A stretch of 64,000 bases of DNA, from positions 96,366 through 160,365 of the forward strand of contig MWFC01000002.1 of NCBI GenBank assembly GCA_002071415.1. Reading direction: 5' to 3'. The notes under the pieces were generated by a model, which was not told where the DNA came from, made no database searches, and saw nothing but the letters and a program-made list of their open reading frames with translations. The DNA comes from Bacteroidetes bacterium ADurb.Bin012 (lineage in GTDB: Bacteria > Bacteroidota > Bacteroidia > Bacteroidales > TTA-H9). The position numbers were made by a program, and so were the translations under genes. Shown piece after piece: positions 37,425 through 47,202 of the stretch (positions within the stretch are counted from its first letter, which is position 1; every line of letters begins with the position of its first letter).

Positions 37425-38855
37425 TTATACTTGTTCTGATAAGGGGAGCTTCCATTTTTTTGGAATAAAATGGTTGAAAAATCGGTTATAAGTATCCATG
37501 TCGAGAATAGGACTGTCGGAAATAGCCTTCCATGTAAGCCATATTCCAAGGGGAAACATGACGAGGGTAGAGGTCCAAACTGCCGGGGCAACCATTGCAC
37601 TTCCGGTTATGGCATATTTTTCTCCCGTAATAGAGATAATATGGAAGATGATGAAAATGAAAGCAGACATTACTACAGGAAGACCTAGCCCCCCTTTTCT
37701 TACAATGGCTCCCAGCGGGGCTCCTATGAAAAAAAACAACAAACAAGCAATAGAGAGGGTAAATTTTTGATGCCAAACGACTTTATGGCGGTTGATCAGA
37801 GTATTTCGTATCCTCTGATCATTTTCCGTAACCGATAAATATTCCTTCAGGTTTCTCGTGTTTTGAAGAGCAATTGTGATAACCCTTTCCCTTTCGCTAG
37901 CATCGAGCTGCCCCAGAGAAAATCTCATGGAAGTTTCTTTGTGCAATGTATCTGCATTTTGCAAAATGGAATATCGCGAATAGATGGAACGTGAGACTTC
38001 CTTTACCCGTATTCTGTATTCTTTCTCGAGTGAGTCTATGGCATAATTCAACTGGCTCACATTCATCATCTGGTAGTTTTTACGAAATAATTCCTCATCT
38101 GTTCGTTGAAGCCCAAACCCGGTCATATCGAATTTCTGCCTATTCTCATCGAATCGTACGATTTGGAACTGCCTGCGATTGCGATAATCTTTCTCGTTGA
38201 ACAATTCTTCATAGTTATAACCATTATGAAGTGTAAAAATAAGGAATTTTTCGTCAGGGGTAAGCTGCATTTTACCTTCACTGGCTGTGGTAAACTTCAT
38301 GTTGCCCAACTGAGCACTATGATCGTAAATGATTACGCCGTAAACGGTGTTGGTTTCATCGTTCTTTTGATCGACCCTGATGGTGTAATTGTCAATTCCG
38401 TTGTAGAATAAGCCCGGCTGTATATTCAATGCCAGCTTTTGTTTACGGATATCATACAGTAAAGATTTGAATTTCAGGTTGGCCACCGGAAGAACCATAT
38501 TGCTGAATAAAAAGGCTCCAATGCTTATCAATACCGATAGAACGATAAGTGGACGCATGGCTTTGCCCAGACTGATGCCGGCCGATTTCATGGCCACGAG
38601 TTCATAGTGTTCGCCAAGATTTCCGAAAGTCATGATTGAAGAAAGCAGGATAGCCAGAGGTAAAGCAAGAGGAACGAAGGTTGTAGAAGCGTAAACCATT
38701 AGATTGGCAATATGGAACCATTCGAGCCCTTTACCTACCAGATCGTCGACGTATTTCCATAAAAATTGCATCAAAAGGACGAAAAGTGCGATGAAAAATG
38801 TAAGCACCAATGGCCCTAAATACGATTTAACCACTAAAATGTGAATCTTTTTCAA
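37425..38855 (-). CDS. LptF/LptG family lipopolysaccharide export permease
   Basis: A 476-residue inner-membrane permease of the YjgP/YjgQ family, part of the ABC system that extracts lipopolysaccharide from the inner membrane. Three hydrophobic helices are near the N-terminus (about 12-120) with the family stretch LGEHYELVAMKSAGIS. A periplasmic beta-jellyroll-like middle part (about 130-350) follows, then three helices near the C-terminus (about 360-450). The middle part is longer than in E. coli, as is usual in Bacteroidota. Whether it is LptF or LptG is not decidable here. The two glycosyltransferase genes downstream agree with a cell-surface glycan role. Confidence 0.87.
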   Translation of the reverse strand: MKKIHILVVKSYLGPLVLTFFIALFVLLMQFLWKYVDDLVGKGLEWFHIANLMVYASTTFVPLALPLAILLSSIMTFGNLGEHYELVAMKSAGISLGKAMRPLIVLSVLISIGAFLFSNMVLPVANLKFKSLLYDIRKQKLALNIQPGLFYNGIDNYTIRVDQKNDETNTVYGVIIYDHSAQLGNMKFTTASEGKMQLTPDEKFLIFTLHNGYNYEELFNEKDYRNRRQFQIVRFDENRQKFDMTGFGLQRTDEELFRKNYQMMNVSQLNYAIDSLEKEYRIRVKEVSRSIYSRYSILQNADTLHKETSMRFSLGQLDASERERVITIALQNTRNLKEYLSVTENDQRIRNTLINRHKVVWHQKFTLSIACLLFFFIGAPLGAIVRKGGLGLPVVMSAFIFIIFHIISITGEKYAITGSAMVAPAVWTSTLVMFPLGIWLTWKAISDSPILDMDTYNRFFNHFIPKKWKLPLSEQV

Positions 38856-39047
38856 GACGCTTGAATTAACTGTGCAAAATTAATAAGAAACACTCCATTC
38901 GGCGATTTCGTATCGCAAACCCGTTTCACACATCGATGTGTAAATATCTGACATTAAAAATATTTGAAATTTTAAACGGGTTTTCAATTATTTATCATGT
39001 TGGGTTTTCAGCTGAATTGATTTTGAAGGCATAAATAGTAAAAAATT

Positions 39048-39055
39048 TAATTTTG
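39048..39055 (+). promoter_or_regulatory. -7 box TAATTTTG (Bacteroidota type)
   Basis: An exact TAnnTTTG match with TTTG at 39022-39025, 22 bases upstream, close to the spacing known for Bacteroidota housekeeping promoters. It lies 18 bases before the ATG at 39073. Confidence 0.55.
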
Positions 39056-39072
39056 CCGAAATCGTAACTCCT

Positions 39073-40221
39073 ATGGAATTGATTCGAGTATCAGATAAGC
39101 GAACCTCACGGATGTTTCTTGATACGGCCAGAATAATTTATAGGAATGATCCTGTGTGGGTTTGTCCACTCGATCAGACCGTTGAAGATATTTTCGATCC
39201 AAGGCAAAATGTATTTTTTTCGCATGGAGAAGCCGAACGCTGGGTGCTGAAAGAAAAAGGGACATTGATTGGTCGAGTAGCCGCCTTCATCAATTATAAA
39301 AAAGCTTATAAGGGTGAATATCCCATAGGTGGTATGGGATTTTTCGAATGCATTGACGACGAAAAGGCTGCTGACATGCTATTCAATAGTTGTCAACACT
39401 GGCTCGAGCAAAAAGGGATGAAGGCTATGGATGGTCCCATAAATTTTGGCGAAAACGATTCGTTTTGGGGGTTGCTCGTCGAAGGATTTACGCATCCTGG
39501 CTTTGGAATGAATTATAACCCTCCGTATTACCGGCGTTTGTTCGAAAATTATGGGTTTAAACGATATTATAGCCAAATTACCAAACATCTCGATATTCAT
39601 GCTCCTTTTCCTGAACGTTTCTGGAAAATTGCCCATTGGATTCTGCAAAAGCCCGAATTTGTATTCCGACATCTCCAAGTAAGCAAAATTCAAGAATATG
39701 CAGGCGATTTTAAGAAAATTTATGACCAAGCATGGCAATGGCATGAGAATTTTGCTCCTATCGAAATTGAAACTTTGATTCGAACTTTTGAAGAAAGTCG
39801 GTCTATCATCGATCCAGAATTAATCTGGTTTACTTATTATCGTGGCGAACCTTGCGGATTTTTTGTGGTTTTCCCCGATCTGAACCAGATTATCAAACCA
39901 TTTTATGGCAAACTAAACCTGTTGAATAAATTAAGATTGCTTTACCGAGTCAGAACTCATAAAATGAATAGAGCCAGAATGCTCATTTTCGGCATCATTC
40001 CCAAAGTTCAGCGCTATGGTGTCGAAGCAGGGTTGATATGGCATTTGAATGAGGCATTCAAGAAAAAACCTTGGTATAACGAACTTGAATTGAGTTGGGT
40101 AGGCGACTTTAACCCTAAAATGCAATCCTTGCTCAAGGCCGTTGGTGGAGTTAAGGCAAAAGAACATTGGACCATGCGCAAGTTCTTCGACGAAAATCTT
40201 TCATTTGCTCCAATTACCTGA
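39073..40221 (+). CDS. GNAT-fold N-acyltransferase-like protein
   Basis: A 382-residue cytoplasmic protein with a GNAT-like architecture: an N-terminal VWVCPLDQ region, a GRVAAFINYKKAY strand-turn, MGFFECIDDEKAADMLF and GMKAMDGPINFGENDSFWG. The last block is shared by a large uncharacterised acyltransferase-like family in Bacteroidota. The second half is a further GNAT-like repeat. The substrate is unknown. It has its own promoter box and no partner gene; the LptF/G gene upstream is divergent. Confidence 0.7.
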   Translation: MELIRVSDKRTSRMFLDTARIIYRNDPVWVCPLDQTVEDIFDPRQNVFFSHGEAERWVLKEKGTLIGRVAAFINYKKAYKGEYPIGGMGFFECIDDEKAADMLFNSCQHWLEQKGMKAMDGPINFGENDSFWGLLVEGFTHPGFGMNYNPPYYRRLFENYGFKRYYSQITKHLDIHAPFPERFWKIAHWILQKPEFVFRHLQVSKIQEYAGDFKKIYDQAWQWHENFAPIEIETLIRTFEESRSIIDPELIWFTYYRGEPCGFFVVFPDLNQIIKPFYGKLNLLNKLRLLYRVRTHKMNRARMLIFGIIPKVQRYGVEAGLIWHLNEAFKKKPWYNELELSWVGDFNPKMQSLLKAVGGVKAKEHWTMRKFFDENLSFAPIT

Positions 40222-40350
40222 TATTTAAAAAGTTCAAGCAAATCATGAATGTGTTTTTACATGATTCTCTATTGAATTTATCATGAATCATTAATTTTGG
40301 ATGATTCAATATTTTTTTTACTGAATTAATCTTGCACTTGAAAAAAATTA

Positions 40351-40358
40351 TATTTTTG
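40351..40358 (+). promoter_or_regulatory. -7 box TATTTTTG (Bacteroidota type)
   Basis: An exact TAnnTTTG match 41 bases before the ATG at 40400, with TTG at 40332-40334 (16-base gap). The matching place before the second copy (42439) has the weaker TATTTTTA at 42401, so the two copies probably differ in promoter strength. Confidence 0.5.
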
Positions 40359-40399
40359 TGGTGATTTAATAATTATCAACCTTTTTAAACTAAAAATCT

Positions 40400-42259
40400 A
40401 TGAGGAAATTTACATTCATTCTTGTTGGAATGCTGGTAGTGAGTGGGTTAATGGCCCAGACTACCCGTGTAAAGGTAAACGGCGGCAACATAGCCGTGAA
40501 AATGGAAAAAGCCACTTCGGAAGGGATAAGCCCTGTAAATGTGGTGAGTCCTTATGTAAATCCGGTTAACGATGCAATAGAAGAGGATATAGGTACGACC
40601 ATATATGACCTTCCCTCCAATTCTTGCACACCCTATGGCCGTTTGTATGTATATCCGGATGGTACGAAGGCCGGTGTATGGACGATTGGGAAAAACCCAA
40701 CAGCTTATCCCGACCGTGGCACTGGATATAATTATTACAATGGTTCTTCATGGGGACCCGATCCTACTCTACGCATCGAAAGTGTGAGAGCTGGGTGGCC
40801 ATCGTATGCTCCTTGTGGGCCCAATGGCGAGATCGTGGTTTCTCATCAGAGTGGAACCTTGCCCTTGGTGGTTTCGAAACGTGAAACTAAAGGCAGTGGC
40901 AATTGGGAACAGTCATTTTTAAATCCCCCCTCGGGAGCAACAGGTATGTTATGGCCCAGAATGATTACTACGGGTCAGGATCATAACACAGTCCACATAA
41001 TCGCCCTTACTGCCCCTACTGGCAATAATGGTACTGTCTTTCAAAATATGGATGGCGCACTTGTTTATTGCAAGTCGGAGGATGGAGGTACTACCTTTGG
41101 AGAATGGCAGCTTCTCGATGGCTTGACTTCGGAATTTTATTTGGGATTTGGAGGAGATTCATACTCATGGCTCATTCCTTATGAGAATGATATTGCTTTT
41201 GTAATCTGTGATAATATAACTGATCTAATCATCATGCATTCCACCGACAACGGTGAAACGTGGGAGAAGATAATCGTATGGGAGCATCCCTACCCATTTT
41301 ATTCCTCCTCAATGGCTACGGATAAGTTTTATTGTCCGGATGGCTCTGCCCATGGAGTAATCGACAAGTATGGGAAGATACATTTGGCTTTTGGAGTGAA
41401 TCGTTCCTATTCTGATGGGTCGAGTTCCTATTGGTTTCCCTGGGTGGATGGTTTGGCTTATTGGAATTCGGATATACCGGTATGGTTGGGAGGCGATACC
41501 ATTGCTTTACATCCCGACACATTGTATGAGCATGGGAGATTAATAGGATGGATGCAAGATGTGAATGGGAATGGCAGTTTAGATTTGATTGGCTTCACCA
41601 GCGGGAGTTACCCCCTGTATTATTTAAGTCCGACTTCGATGCCGCAGATCATATACGACAATGATAATGATATTATTTATGCCGTATTTGTGAGCATAAC
41701 GGAGGGATATCATACCGATTCGCAGGATTATCGTCATTTGTGGGTGAGGGTTTCGTATGATAAGGGATTGACATGGAGTGATTTCACGGATTTGGTTGCC
41801 AATATTTTTCACATCTATGATGAGTGTGTATTTCCTGTAATCAGTCCGACGCTGGATGGAGGCTGTCCAGCAATTATATATCAGAGGGATGAAGAGCCTG
41901 GTTTATCGGTAAGGGGGGATGAGGATCCACCTACGACGAATTACATTACCTACATGAAAATCAATGAGTATGTAGGAGTAAAAGAGGTTGCTAAGCACAC
42001 TTTTACCGTAGAACAGAATTATCCTAATCCATCGGAAGGTATGACGAAGGTGATAGTAGAGGTTGGCCAGCCGAATAGATTAATTTTGAGTGTAAGCACT
42101 GTTACTGGTCAGAAGGTAATGGTGATTGACAAGGGCAATGTAAATGCTGGTCAGCATATATTCGAGATCAACACGAGCAATTTACAGTCGGGTATTTATT
42201 TTTACACTGTACGTTGCGGCAATGAGAGCATGACCAGGAAGATGGTTGTGAATAATTAG
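40400..42259 (+). CDS. T9SS-secreted Asp-box (BNR) protein, copy 1
   Basis: A 619-residue secreted protein with a signal peptide (cleavage after LMA, residue 19). Three Asp-box motifs typical of sialidase-like propellers are seen: SEDGGTTFGEW near 225, STDNGETWEK near 281 and SYDKGLTWSD near 452. A type IX sorting domain of about 80 residues ends the protein (NYPNP near 540, SGIYFYTV, RKMVVN). It is expected to pass the outer membrane through the T9SS and be attached or released outside. No full catalytic set of a sialidase was found, so glycan binding or a structural role is as likely. The next gene is its twin. Confidence 0.82.
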   Translation: MRKFTFILVGMLVVSGLMAQTTRVKVNGGNIAVKMEKATSEGISPVNVVSPYVNPVNDAIEEDIGTTIYDLPSNSCTPYGRLYVYPDGTKAGVWTIGKNPTAYPDRGTGYNYYNGSSWGPDPTLRIESVRAGWPSYAPCGPNGEIVVSHQSGTLPLVVSKRETKGSGNWEQSFLNPPSGATGMLWPRMITTGQDHNTVHIIALTAPTGNNGTVFQNMDGALVYCKSEDGGTTFGEWQLLDGLTSEFYLGFGGDSYSWLIPYENDIAFVICDNITDLIIMHSTDNGETWEKIIVWEHPYPFYSSSMATDKFYCPDGSAHGVIDKYGKIHLAFGVNRSYSDGSSSYWFPWVDGLAYWNSDIPVWLGGDTIALHPDTLYEHGRLIGWMQDVNGNGSLDLIGFTSGSYPLYYLSPTSMPQIIYDNDNDIIYAVFVSITEGYHTDSQDYRHLWVRVSYDKGLTWSDFTDLVANIFHIYDECVFPVISPTLDGGCPAIIYQRDEEPGLSVRGDEDPPTTNYITYMKINEYVGVKEVAKHTFTVEQNYPNPSEGMTKVIVEVGQPNRLILSVSTVTGQKVMVIDKGNVNAGQHIFEINTSNLQSGIYFYTVRCGNESMTRKMVVNN

Positions 42260-42277
42260 GATAAAATCGATCTTGGG

Positions 42278-42313
42278 AAAAGGCCGTCCTCTTCGAAGGG
42301 ATGGCCTTTTTTT
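42278..42313 (+). terminator. rho-independent terminator, copy 1
   Basis: The hairpin AAGGCCGTCC / GGGATGGCCTT (one G-U pair) encloses a TCTTCGAA loop and ends in seven T. The same hairpin follows copy 2. Confidence 0.85.
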
Positions 42314-42438
42314 ATTAATTCATCTCATCATATTTTGAACTTCATTCAAGAATTTTTTTGAAATCGAATGATATTTTTATGATTTGATTAAAAATTGTAT
42401 TATTTTTACAGCATTATTTTAACCAAATAACCAACGCC

Positions 42439-44298
42439 ATGAGAAAATTTACTTTAATTGTAGTTTGTGTGCTGGTAGTGAGTGGGTTAATGGCCCAGAC
42501 TACCCGTGTAAAGGTAAACGGCGGCAACATAGCCGTGAAAATGGAAAAAGCCACTTCGGAAGGGATAAGCCCTGTAAATGTGGTGAGTCCTTATGTAAAT
42601 CCGGTTAACGATGCAATAGAAGAGGATATAGGTACGACCATATATGACCTTCCCTCCAATTCTTGCACACCCTATGGCCGTTTGTATGTATATCCGGATG
42701 GTACGAAGGCCGGTGTATGGACGATTGGGAAAAACCCAACAGCTTATCCCGACCGTGGCACTGGATATAATTATTACAATGGTTCTTCATGGGGACCCGA
42801 TCCTACTCTACGCATCGAAAGTGTGAGAGCTGGGTGGCCATCGTATGCTCCTTGTGGGCCCAATGGCGAGATCGTGGTTTCTCATCAGAGTGGAACCTTG
42901 CCCTTGGTGGTTTCGAAACGTGAAACTAAAGGCAGTGGCAATTGGGAACAGTCATTTTTAAATCCCCCCTCGGGAGCAACAGGTATGTTATGGCCCAGAA
43001 TGATTACTACGGGTCAGGATCATAACACAGTCCACATAATCGCCCTTACTGCCCCTACTGGCAATAATGGTACTGTCTTTCAAAATATGGATGGCGCACT
43101 TGTTTATTGCAAGTCGGAGGATGGAGGTACTACCTTTGGAGAATGGCAGCTTCTCGATGGCTTGACTTCGGAATTTTATTTGGGATTTGGAGGAGATTCA
43201 TACTCATGGCTCATTCCTTATGAGAATGATATTGCTTTTGTAATCTGTGATAATATAACTGATCTAATCATCATGCATTCCACCGACAACGGTGAAACGT
43301 GGGAGAAGATAATCGTATGGGAGCATCCCTACCCATTTTATTCCTCCTCAATGGCTACGGATAAGTTTTATTGTCCGGATGGCTCTGCCCATGGAGTAAT
43401 CGACAAGTATGGGAAGATACATTTGGCTTTTGGAGTGAATCGTTCCTATTCTGATGGGTCGAGTTCCTATTGGTTTCCCTGGGTGGATGGTTTGGCTTAT
43501 TGGAATTCGGATATACCGGTATGGTTGGGAGGCGATACCATTGCTTTACATCCCGACACATTGTATGAGCATGGGAGATTAATAGGATGGATGCAAGATG
43601 TGAATGGGAATGGCAGTTTAGATTTGATTGGCTTCACCAGCGGGAGTTACCCCCTGTATTATTTAAGTCCGACTTCGATGCCGCAGATCATATACGACAA
43701 TGATAATGATATTATTTATGCCGTATTTGTGAGCATAACGGAGGGATATCATACCGATTCGCAGGATTATCGTCATTTGTGGGTGAGGGTTTCGTATGAT
43801 AAGGGATTGACATGGAGTGATTTCACGGATTTGGTTGCCAATATTTTTCACATCTATGATGAGTGTGTATTTCCTGTAATCAGTCCGACGCTGGATGGAG
43901 GCTGTCCAGCAATTATATATCAGAGGGATGAAGAGCCTGGTTTATCGGTAAGGGGGGATGAGGATCCACCTACGACGAATTACATTACCTACATGAAAAT
44001 CAATGAGTATGTAGGAGTAAAAGAGGTTGCTAAGCACACTTTTACCGTAGAACAGAATTATCCTAATCCATCGGAAGGTATGACGAAGGTGATAGTAGAG
44101 GTTGGCCAGCCGAATAGATTAATTTTGAGTGTAAGCACTGTTACTGGTCAGAAGGTAATGGTGATTGACAAGGGCAATGTAAATGCTGGTCAGCATATAT
44201 TCGAGATCAACACGAGCAATTTACAGTCGGGTATTTATTTTTACACTGTACGTTGCGGCAATGAGAGCATGACCAGGAAGATGGTTGTGAATAATTAG
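42439..44298 (+). CDS. T9SS-secreted Asp-box (BNR) protein, copy 2
   Basis: A second 619-residue gene in tandem, offset by 2039 bases. From residue 11 onward it reads the same as copy 1, and the DNA seems unchanged through the terminator. Only the first about 30 coding bases and the upstream region differ: the signal reads MRKFTLIVVCVLVV rather than MRKFTFILVGMLVV. Asp-boxes and the C-terminal sorting domain are as in copy 1. Because the flanks differ, gene conversion between older paralogues explains the pattern better than a simple fresh duplication. The two products would be indistinguishable after signal cleavage. Confidence 0.82.
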   Translation: MRKFTLIVVCVLVVSGLMAQTTRVKVNGGNIAVKMEKATSEGISPVNVVSPYVNPVNDAIEEDIGTTIYDLPSNSCTPYGRLYVYPDGTKAGVWTIGKNPTAYPDRGTGYNYYNGSSWGPDPTLRIESVRAGWPSYAPCGPNGEIVVSHQSGTLPLVVSKRETKGSGNWEQSFLNPPSGATGMLWPRMITTGQDHNTVHIIALTAPTGNNGTVFQNMDGALVYCKSEDGGTTFGEWQLLDGLTSEFYLGFGGDSYSWLIPYENDIAFVICDNITDLIIMHSTDNGETWEKIIVWEHPYPFYSSSMATDKFYCPDGSAHGVIDKYGKIHLAFGVNRSYSDGSSSYWFPWVDGLAYWNSDIPVWLGGDTIALHPDTLYEHGRLIGWMQDVNGNGSLDLIGFTSGSYPLYYLSPTSMPQIIYDNDNDIIYAVFVSITEGYHTDSQDYRHLWVRVSYDKGLTWSDFTDLVANIFHIYDECVFPVISPTLDGGCPAIIYQRDEEPGLSVRGDEDPPTTNYITYMKINEYVGVKEVAKHTFTVEQNYPNPSEGMTKVIVEVGQPNRLILSVSTVTGQKVMVIDKGNVNAGQHIFEINTSNLQSGIYFYTVRCGNESMTRKMVVNN

Positions 44299-44316
44299 GA
44301 TAAAATCGATCTTGGG

Positions 44317-44354
44317 AAAAGGCCGTCCTCTTCGAAGGGATGGCCTTTTTTTTT
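44317..44354 (+). terminator. rho-independent terminator, copy 2
   Basis: The same hairpin as after copy 1 (AAGGCCGTCC / GGGATGGCCTT), here with a run of nine T. Confidence 0.85.
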
Positions 44355-44523
44355 GTCGAACAAGGGTTAAGAAGATATTAAGAAAATTTTTTAATTATTT
44401 ATTCATATTATGCTTATTCTTTCCATTGATCTTCAGCGAAGTAATGATTCGAATCCAAATTCTAAAGGGATTTTTAATAGAATAGATAATGAAATTCTTG
44501 CACCGTATTCAATTAAAATCATG

Positions 44524-44531
44524 TATCTTTA
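44524..44531 (+). promoter_or_regulatory. probable -7 box TATCTTTA
   Basis: Seven of eight positions fit TAnnTTTG, with TTG at 44498-44500 (23-base gap). It lies 19 bases before the ATG at 44551 and so supports that start over an upstream in-frame ATG at 44410. Confidence 0.35.
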
Positions 44532-44550
44532 CGCCATAAAATTTACTGCT

Positions 44551-46572
44551 ATGAGAAAGCTCTACATTACATTCATTCTTTTGATTGCAGGTATTGGGTT
44601 GAATGCCCAGAATGCTGCAAAATTGCGTTCCAACCTACCACAGGCTAAAGCTCCGGAACGACCAATGATTGCTATCGAACCTGTTCAACAAAATCCCATT
44701 TCTGCTGCCACTATTTTGCCGGGCGAATACAAAAAAGGTCAGAAAGGGATTGTATCAGTCATTCCTATTGGTACTTCGGCCAACGCATTTACTTATGGGT
44801 ATGGTGGAGGCCAGAAAACCATGGTTTTTGCCGACGACAATCTGAATGCCGTGATCAATATTCATAGAATGGGTCCTGGAACTACTCCGCCGGGTCTTTC
44901 TGGCTATCTTGCCATGGACAGGGGTATTAATGGAGCTGCCAAGCCAGGTGACTGGTCGAGCAATGTTGAAATCTATAACTCCACTATTTCTGGAGGTACA
45001 TATTTCTTGGATGCTGCCCGTTACCCGCAAGGCGTTATCTATAACCCTGAAGGAAATACCGATCCAGCCAATGCCTATGCTATATTCTTTGCTCCTAACC
45101 TTTCCAGTACTGCTACCACTTGGGGAGGTTTGAGCTATGGAAGATCCAGTTTGATGGATAATAGTGATACCACAAAACATCTCTATTCTTACAACCCTCC
45201 TCCTTATACTTATATCCCCGATGGTATGGATGTGAGTAAAGATGGAGTAGTGCTTGTTACGGATATTGATCAGGATTGGGCAACAGGAAGCGTGGTTTAT
45301 CAAGGAAATATCATTGTATTCCGGGGACTCTGGGACGATGTAGCCAAAGATGTTAATTACGAGATTCAGACAGTTGAACTTTATACAGAGAGTAACAATC
45401 GTCCAGCCAATCAAAGAGTTGCAATCAGCCCTGATGGTCAAACTGCATGGATTGTTGCCTTAGCTAATAATGAAAATCTCACTACCCCAGGGATGCTGAA
45501 TTATTATCCTATACTGTTCAAATCGACCGATGCTGGCCAAACATGGCAGGGCCCTATCGAAGTTCAGCTCGATGGACCTAATGGTATCAAGGAAATTGTG
45601 TACGGACTATTAAGCGATAGTATGATGGCGGTGTTATATAATCCACCTTTGCCTTCACGTGAAGAAATTGGCTATACCACAGCGTTTGACTGCGATATAG
45701 TCGTCGATAAATTTGGTAACCCTCATATTGGTGTAATTGTTGGGGTAACAGGTAATAGCGATTATTCGATTGTAGTCGCCGAAAAATCTTTCGCTGCCTT
45801 CGATATCTATTCAATTGATGGAGGTATAAATTGGTATGCTCAAAAAATGGGCTATCCACAACAATTCCGCGGTAATTGGGGTGACAACTCGGAAGATAAT
45901 CGTACTCAGATAGCCAGTACTATGGATGGTACCAAGGTTTTTGTTACATGGCTCGATACCGACCCCACCTTCTCCGACAACAATAATTCTCCTAATGTTT
46001 TCTGCCGTGGCTTCGACTTGATGGCCAACAAAACTACCGGAACCCTCACTGGAGGCAAGTATGTCGACCTACCCAACAACGTAACCCTTTTCTCCGATGT
46101 ATATAACGAATCTTTTTTCGCTTGCCTTTCTCGTTATGTATTTACAGATAATAATAAATACACCATACCCATTGTAATAGAAGGCTTAAGCGATGTTACC
46201 TCAATGGATAGTTGGGTTCAGTTTAAATATATACCCGATTTCTATTACACTGACGCTGATTTTGTGTTCTCCAGCAATAATCCCGGTGTGGGTATTCCTC
46301 AGCTAAATATGCTGGATGTTTCATTGTCGGAGGCTTATCCTACTCCTGCCGAAAACCAGGTTTATTTCTCTCTTACCCTCGATAAATCTGCAACTGTTAG
46401 CTACGACATCTTTACGGTATCGGGGCAAAAACTCACAAGCCAGATTTATGGCAGGGTTGCACAGGGAATTCAAACTCTTCAGGTCGATATTTCATCACTT
46501 AAGACAGGTATTTACTTCATTCGGTTCAACGTGAATGGTAATACATTTACCCGTAAATTAGTCGTAAGATAA
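44551..46572 (+). CDS. T9SS-secreted Asp-box-containing protein
   Basis: A 673-residue secreted protein, a distant relative of the two genes before it. The start at 44551 opens a good signal peptide (MRKLYITFILLIAGIGLNAQ). Asp-box-like motifs are STDAGQTWQ in the middle and SIDGGINWYA later. The final about 85 residues form the type IX sorting domain (AYPTPAENQVYF, SGQKL, TGIYFIRF, RKLVVR). The beta-rich middle is probably a propeller. Function is unknown; the three neighbours suggest a family of surface or released proteins acting on the same material. It ends in a strong terminator. Confidence 0.8.
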   Translation: MRKLYITFILLIAGIGLNAQNAAKLRSNLPQAKAPERPMIAIEPVQQNPISAATILPGEYKKGQKGIVSVIPIGTSANAFTYGYGGGQKTMVFADDNLNAVINIHRMGPGTTPPGLSGYLAMDRGINGAAKPGDWSSNVEIYNSTISGGTYFLDAARYPQGVIYNPEGNTDPANAYAIFFAPNLSSTATTWGGLSYGRSSLMDNSDTTKHLYSYNPPPYTYIPDGMDVSKDGVVLVTDIDQDWATGSVVYQGNIIVFRGLWDDVAKDVNYEIQTVELYTESNNRPANQRVAISPDGQTAWIVALANNENLTTPGMLNYYPILFKSTDAGQTWQGPIEVQLDGPNGIKEIVYGLLSDSMMAVLYNPPLPSREEIGYTTAFDCDIVVDKFGNPHIGVIVGVTGNSDYSIVVAEKSFAAFDIYSIDGGINWYAQKMGYPQQFRGNWGDNSEDNRTQIASTMDGTKVFVTWLDTDPTFSDNNNSPNVFCRGFDLMANKTTGTLTGGKYVDLPNNVTLFSDVYNESFFACLSRYVFTDNNKYTIPIVIEGLSDVTSMDSWVQFKYIPDFYYTDADFVFSSNNPGVGIPQLNMLDVSLSEAYPTPAENQVYFSLTLDKSATVSYDIFTVSGQKLTSQIYGRVAQGIQTLQVDISSLKTGIYFIRFNVNGNTFTRKLVVR

Positions 46573-46591
46573 ACTCAACAACTAATCATTC

Positions 46592-46627
46592 AAAAGCCGC
46601 TCACTCCATGAAGTTAGCGGCTTTTTT
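46592..46627 (+). terminator. rho-independent terminator
   Basis: The stem AAAGCCGCT/AGCGGCTTT with a 14-base loop runs into six T, 20 bases after the stop of the T9SS protein gene. Confidence 0.88.
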
Positions 46628-46659
46628 CATGTTCACTGTAAAACGAATGTAAATGTACT

Positions 46660-47180
46660 CCCTATTTTTCCCATCCCCCGAGTCCCCAACTAATAACTAA
46701 CAAAGAACAACTTATAACTGAGAAACAACAATTTACAATTACCAAATTACAAGCAAATTTCAACTGACAACGAACCACTAACAACTGACAACGAACCACT
46801 AACAACAAATAACTTACAACTGACAATTAACAACCAACAAGCTTCAATCACTAACTGCTATCTACAATCCCCAACCAATCACTATCCACCATCCACCAAT
46901 TGACCTCGTCTCTTCGTCCCCTCATCTCTCAGTTCTCTTGTCTCTCCGTCTCCCAGTCCCCTTATCTCCATTCCTCCTTCCTCCGTTTTTAACTTTATGA
47001 ACTTTTAACTCATCCCCATCGACACACTCCACTATCCACCAGTCCCCTCGTCTCCTCGTCTCCCAGTCTCCTCGTCCCCACGTCACCCTTCCTCCCTTTT
47101 TCCTTTATAAACTTTCAACTTTTAACTCATCCATCCACCAATCACAAATTACTAATCACCATCCACCTTGTCTCACATCC
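46660..47180. repeat. G-poor modular low-complexity element, copy A
   Basis: About 520 noncoding bases whose plus strand is nearly free of G. It is built from recurring short modules: ACAACTGACAACGAACCACT-like, CACCATCCACCA-like, TCTCCCAGTCTCCTCGTC-like, and CTTTTTAACTTTATGAAC-like. The same modules occur at 56290-56585. It fills the gap between two converging genes. No frame stays open and no hairpin was found. Origin and role are unknown. Confidence 0.7.
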
Positions 47181-47202
47181 TTCATTTTTCTATGAATCAC
47201 TC

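Noticed and set aside
44755..45441. A 228-codon minus-strand open frame inside the third T9SS gene
   Set aside because: The plus strand has a signal peptide, Asp-boxes and a sorting domain in one frame, so the opposite frame is a shadow of a real gene.
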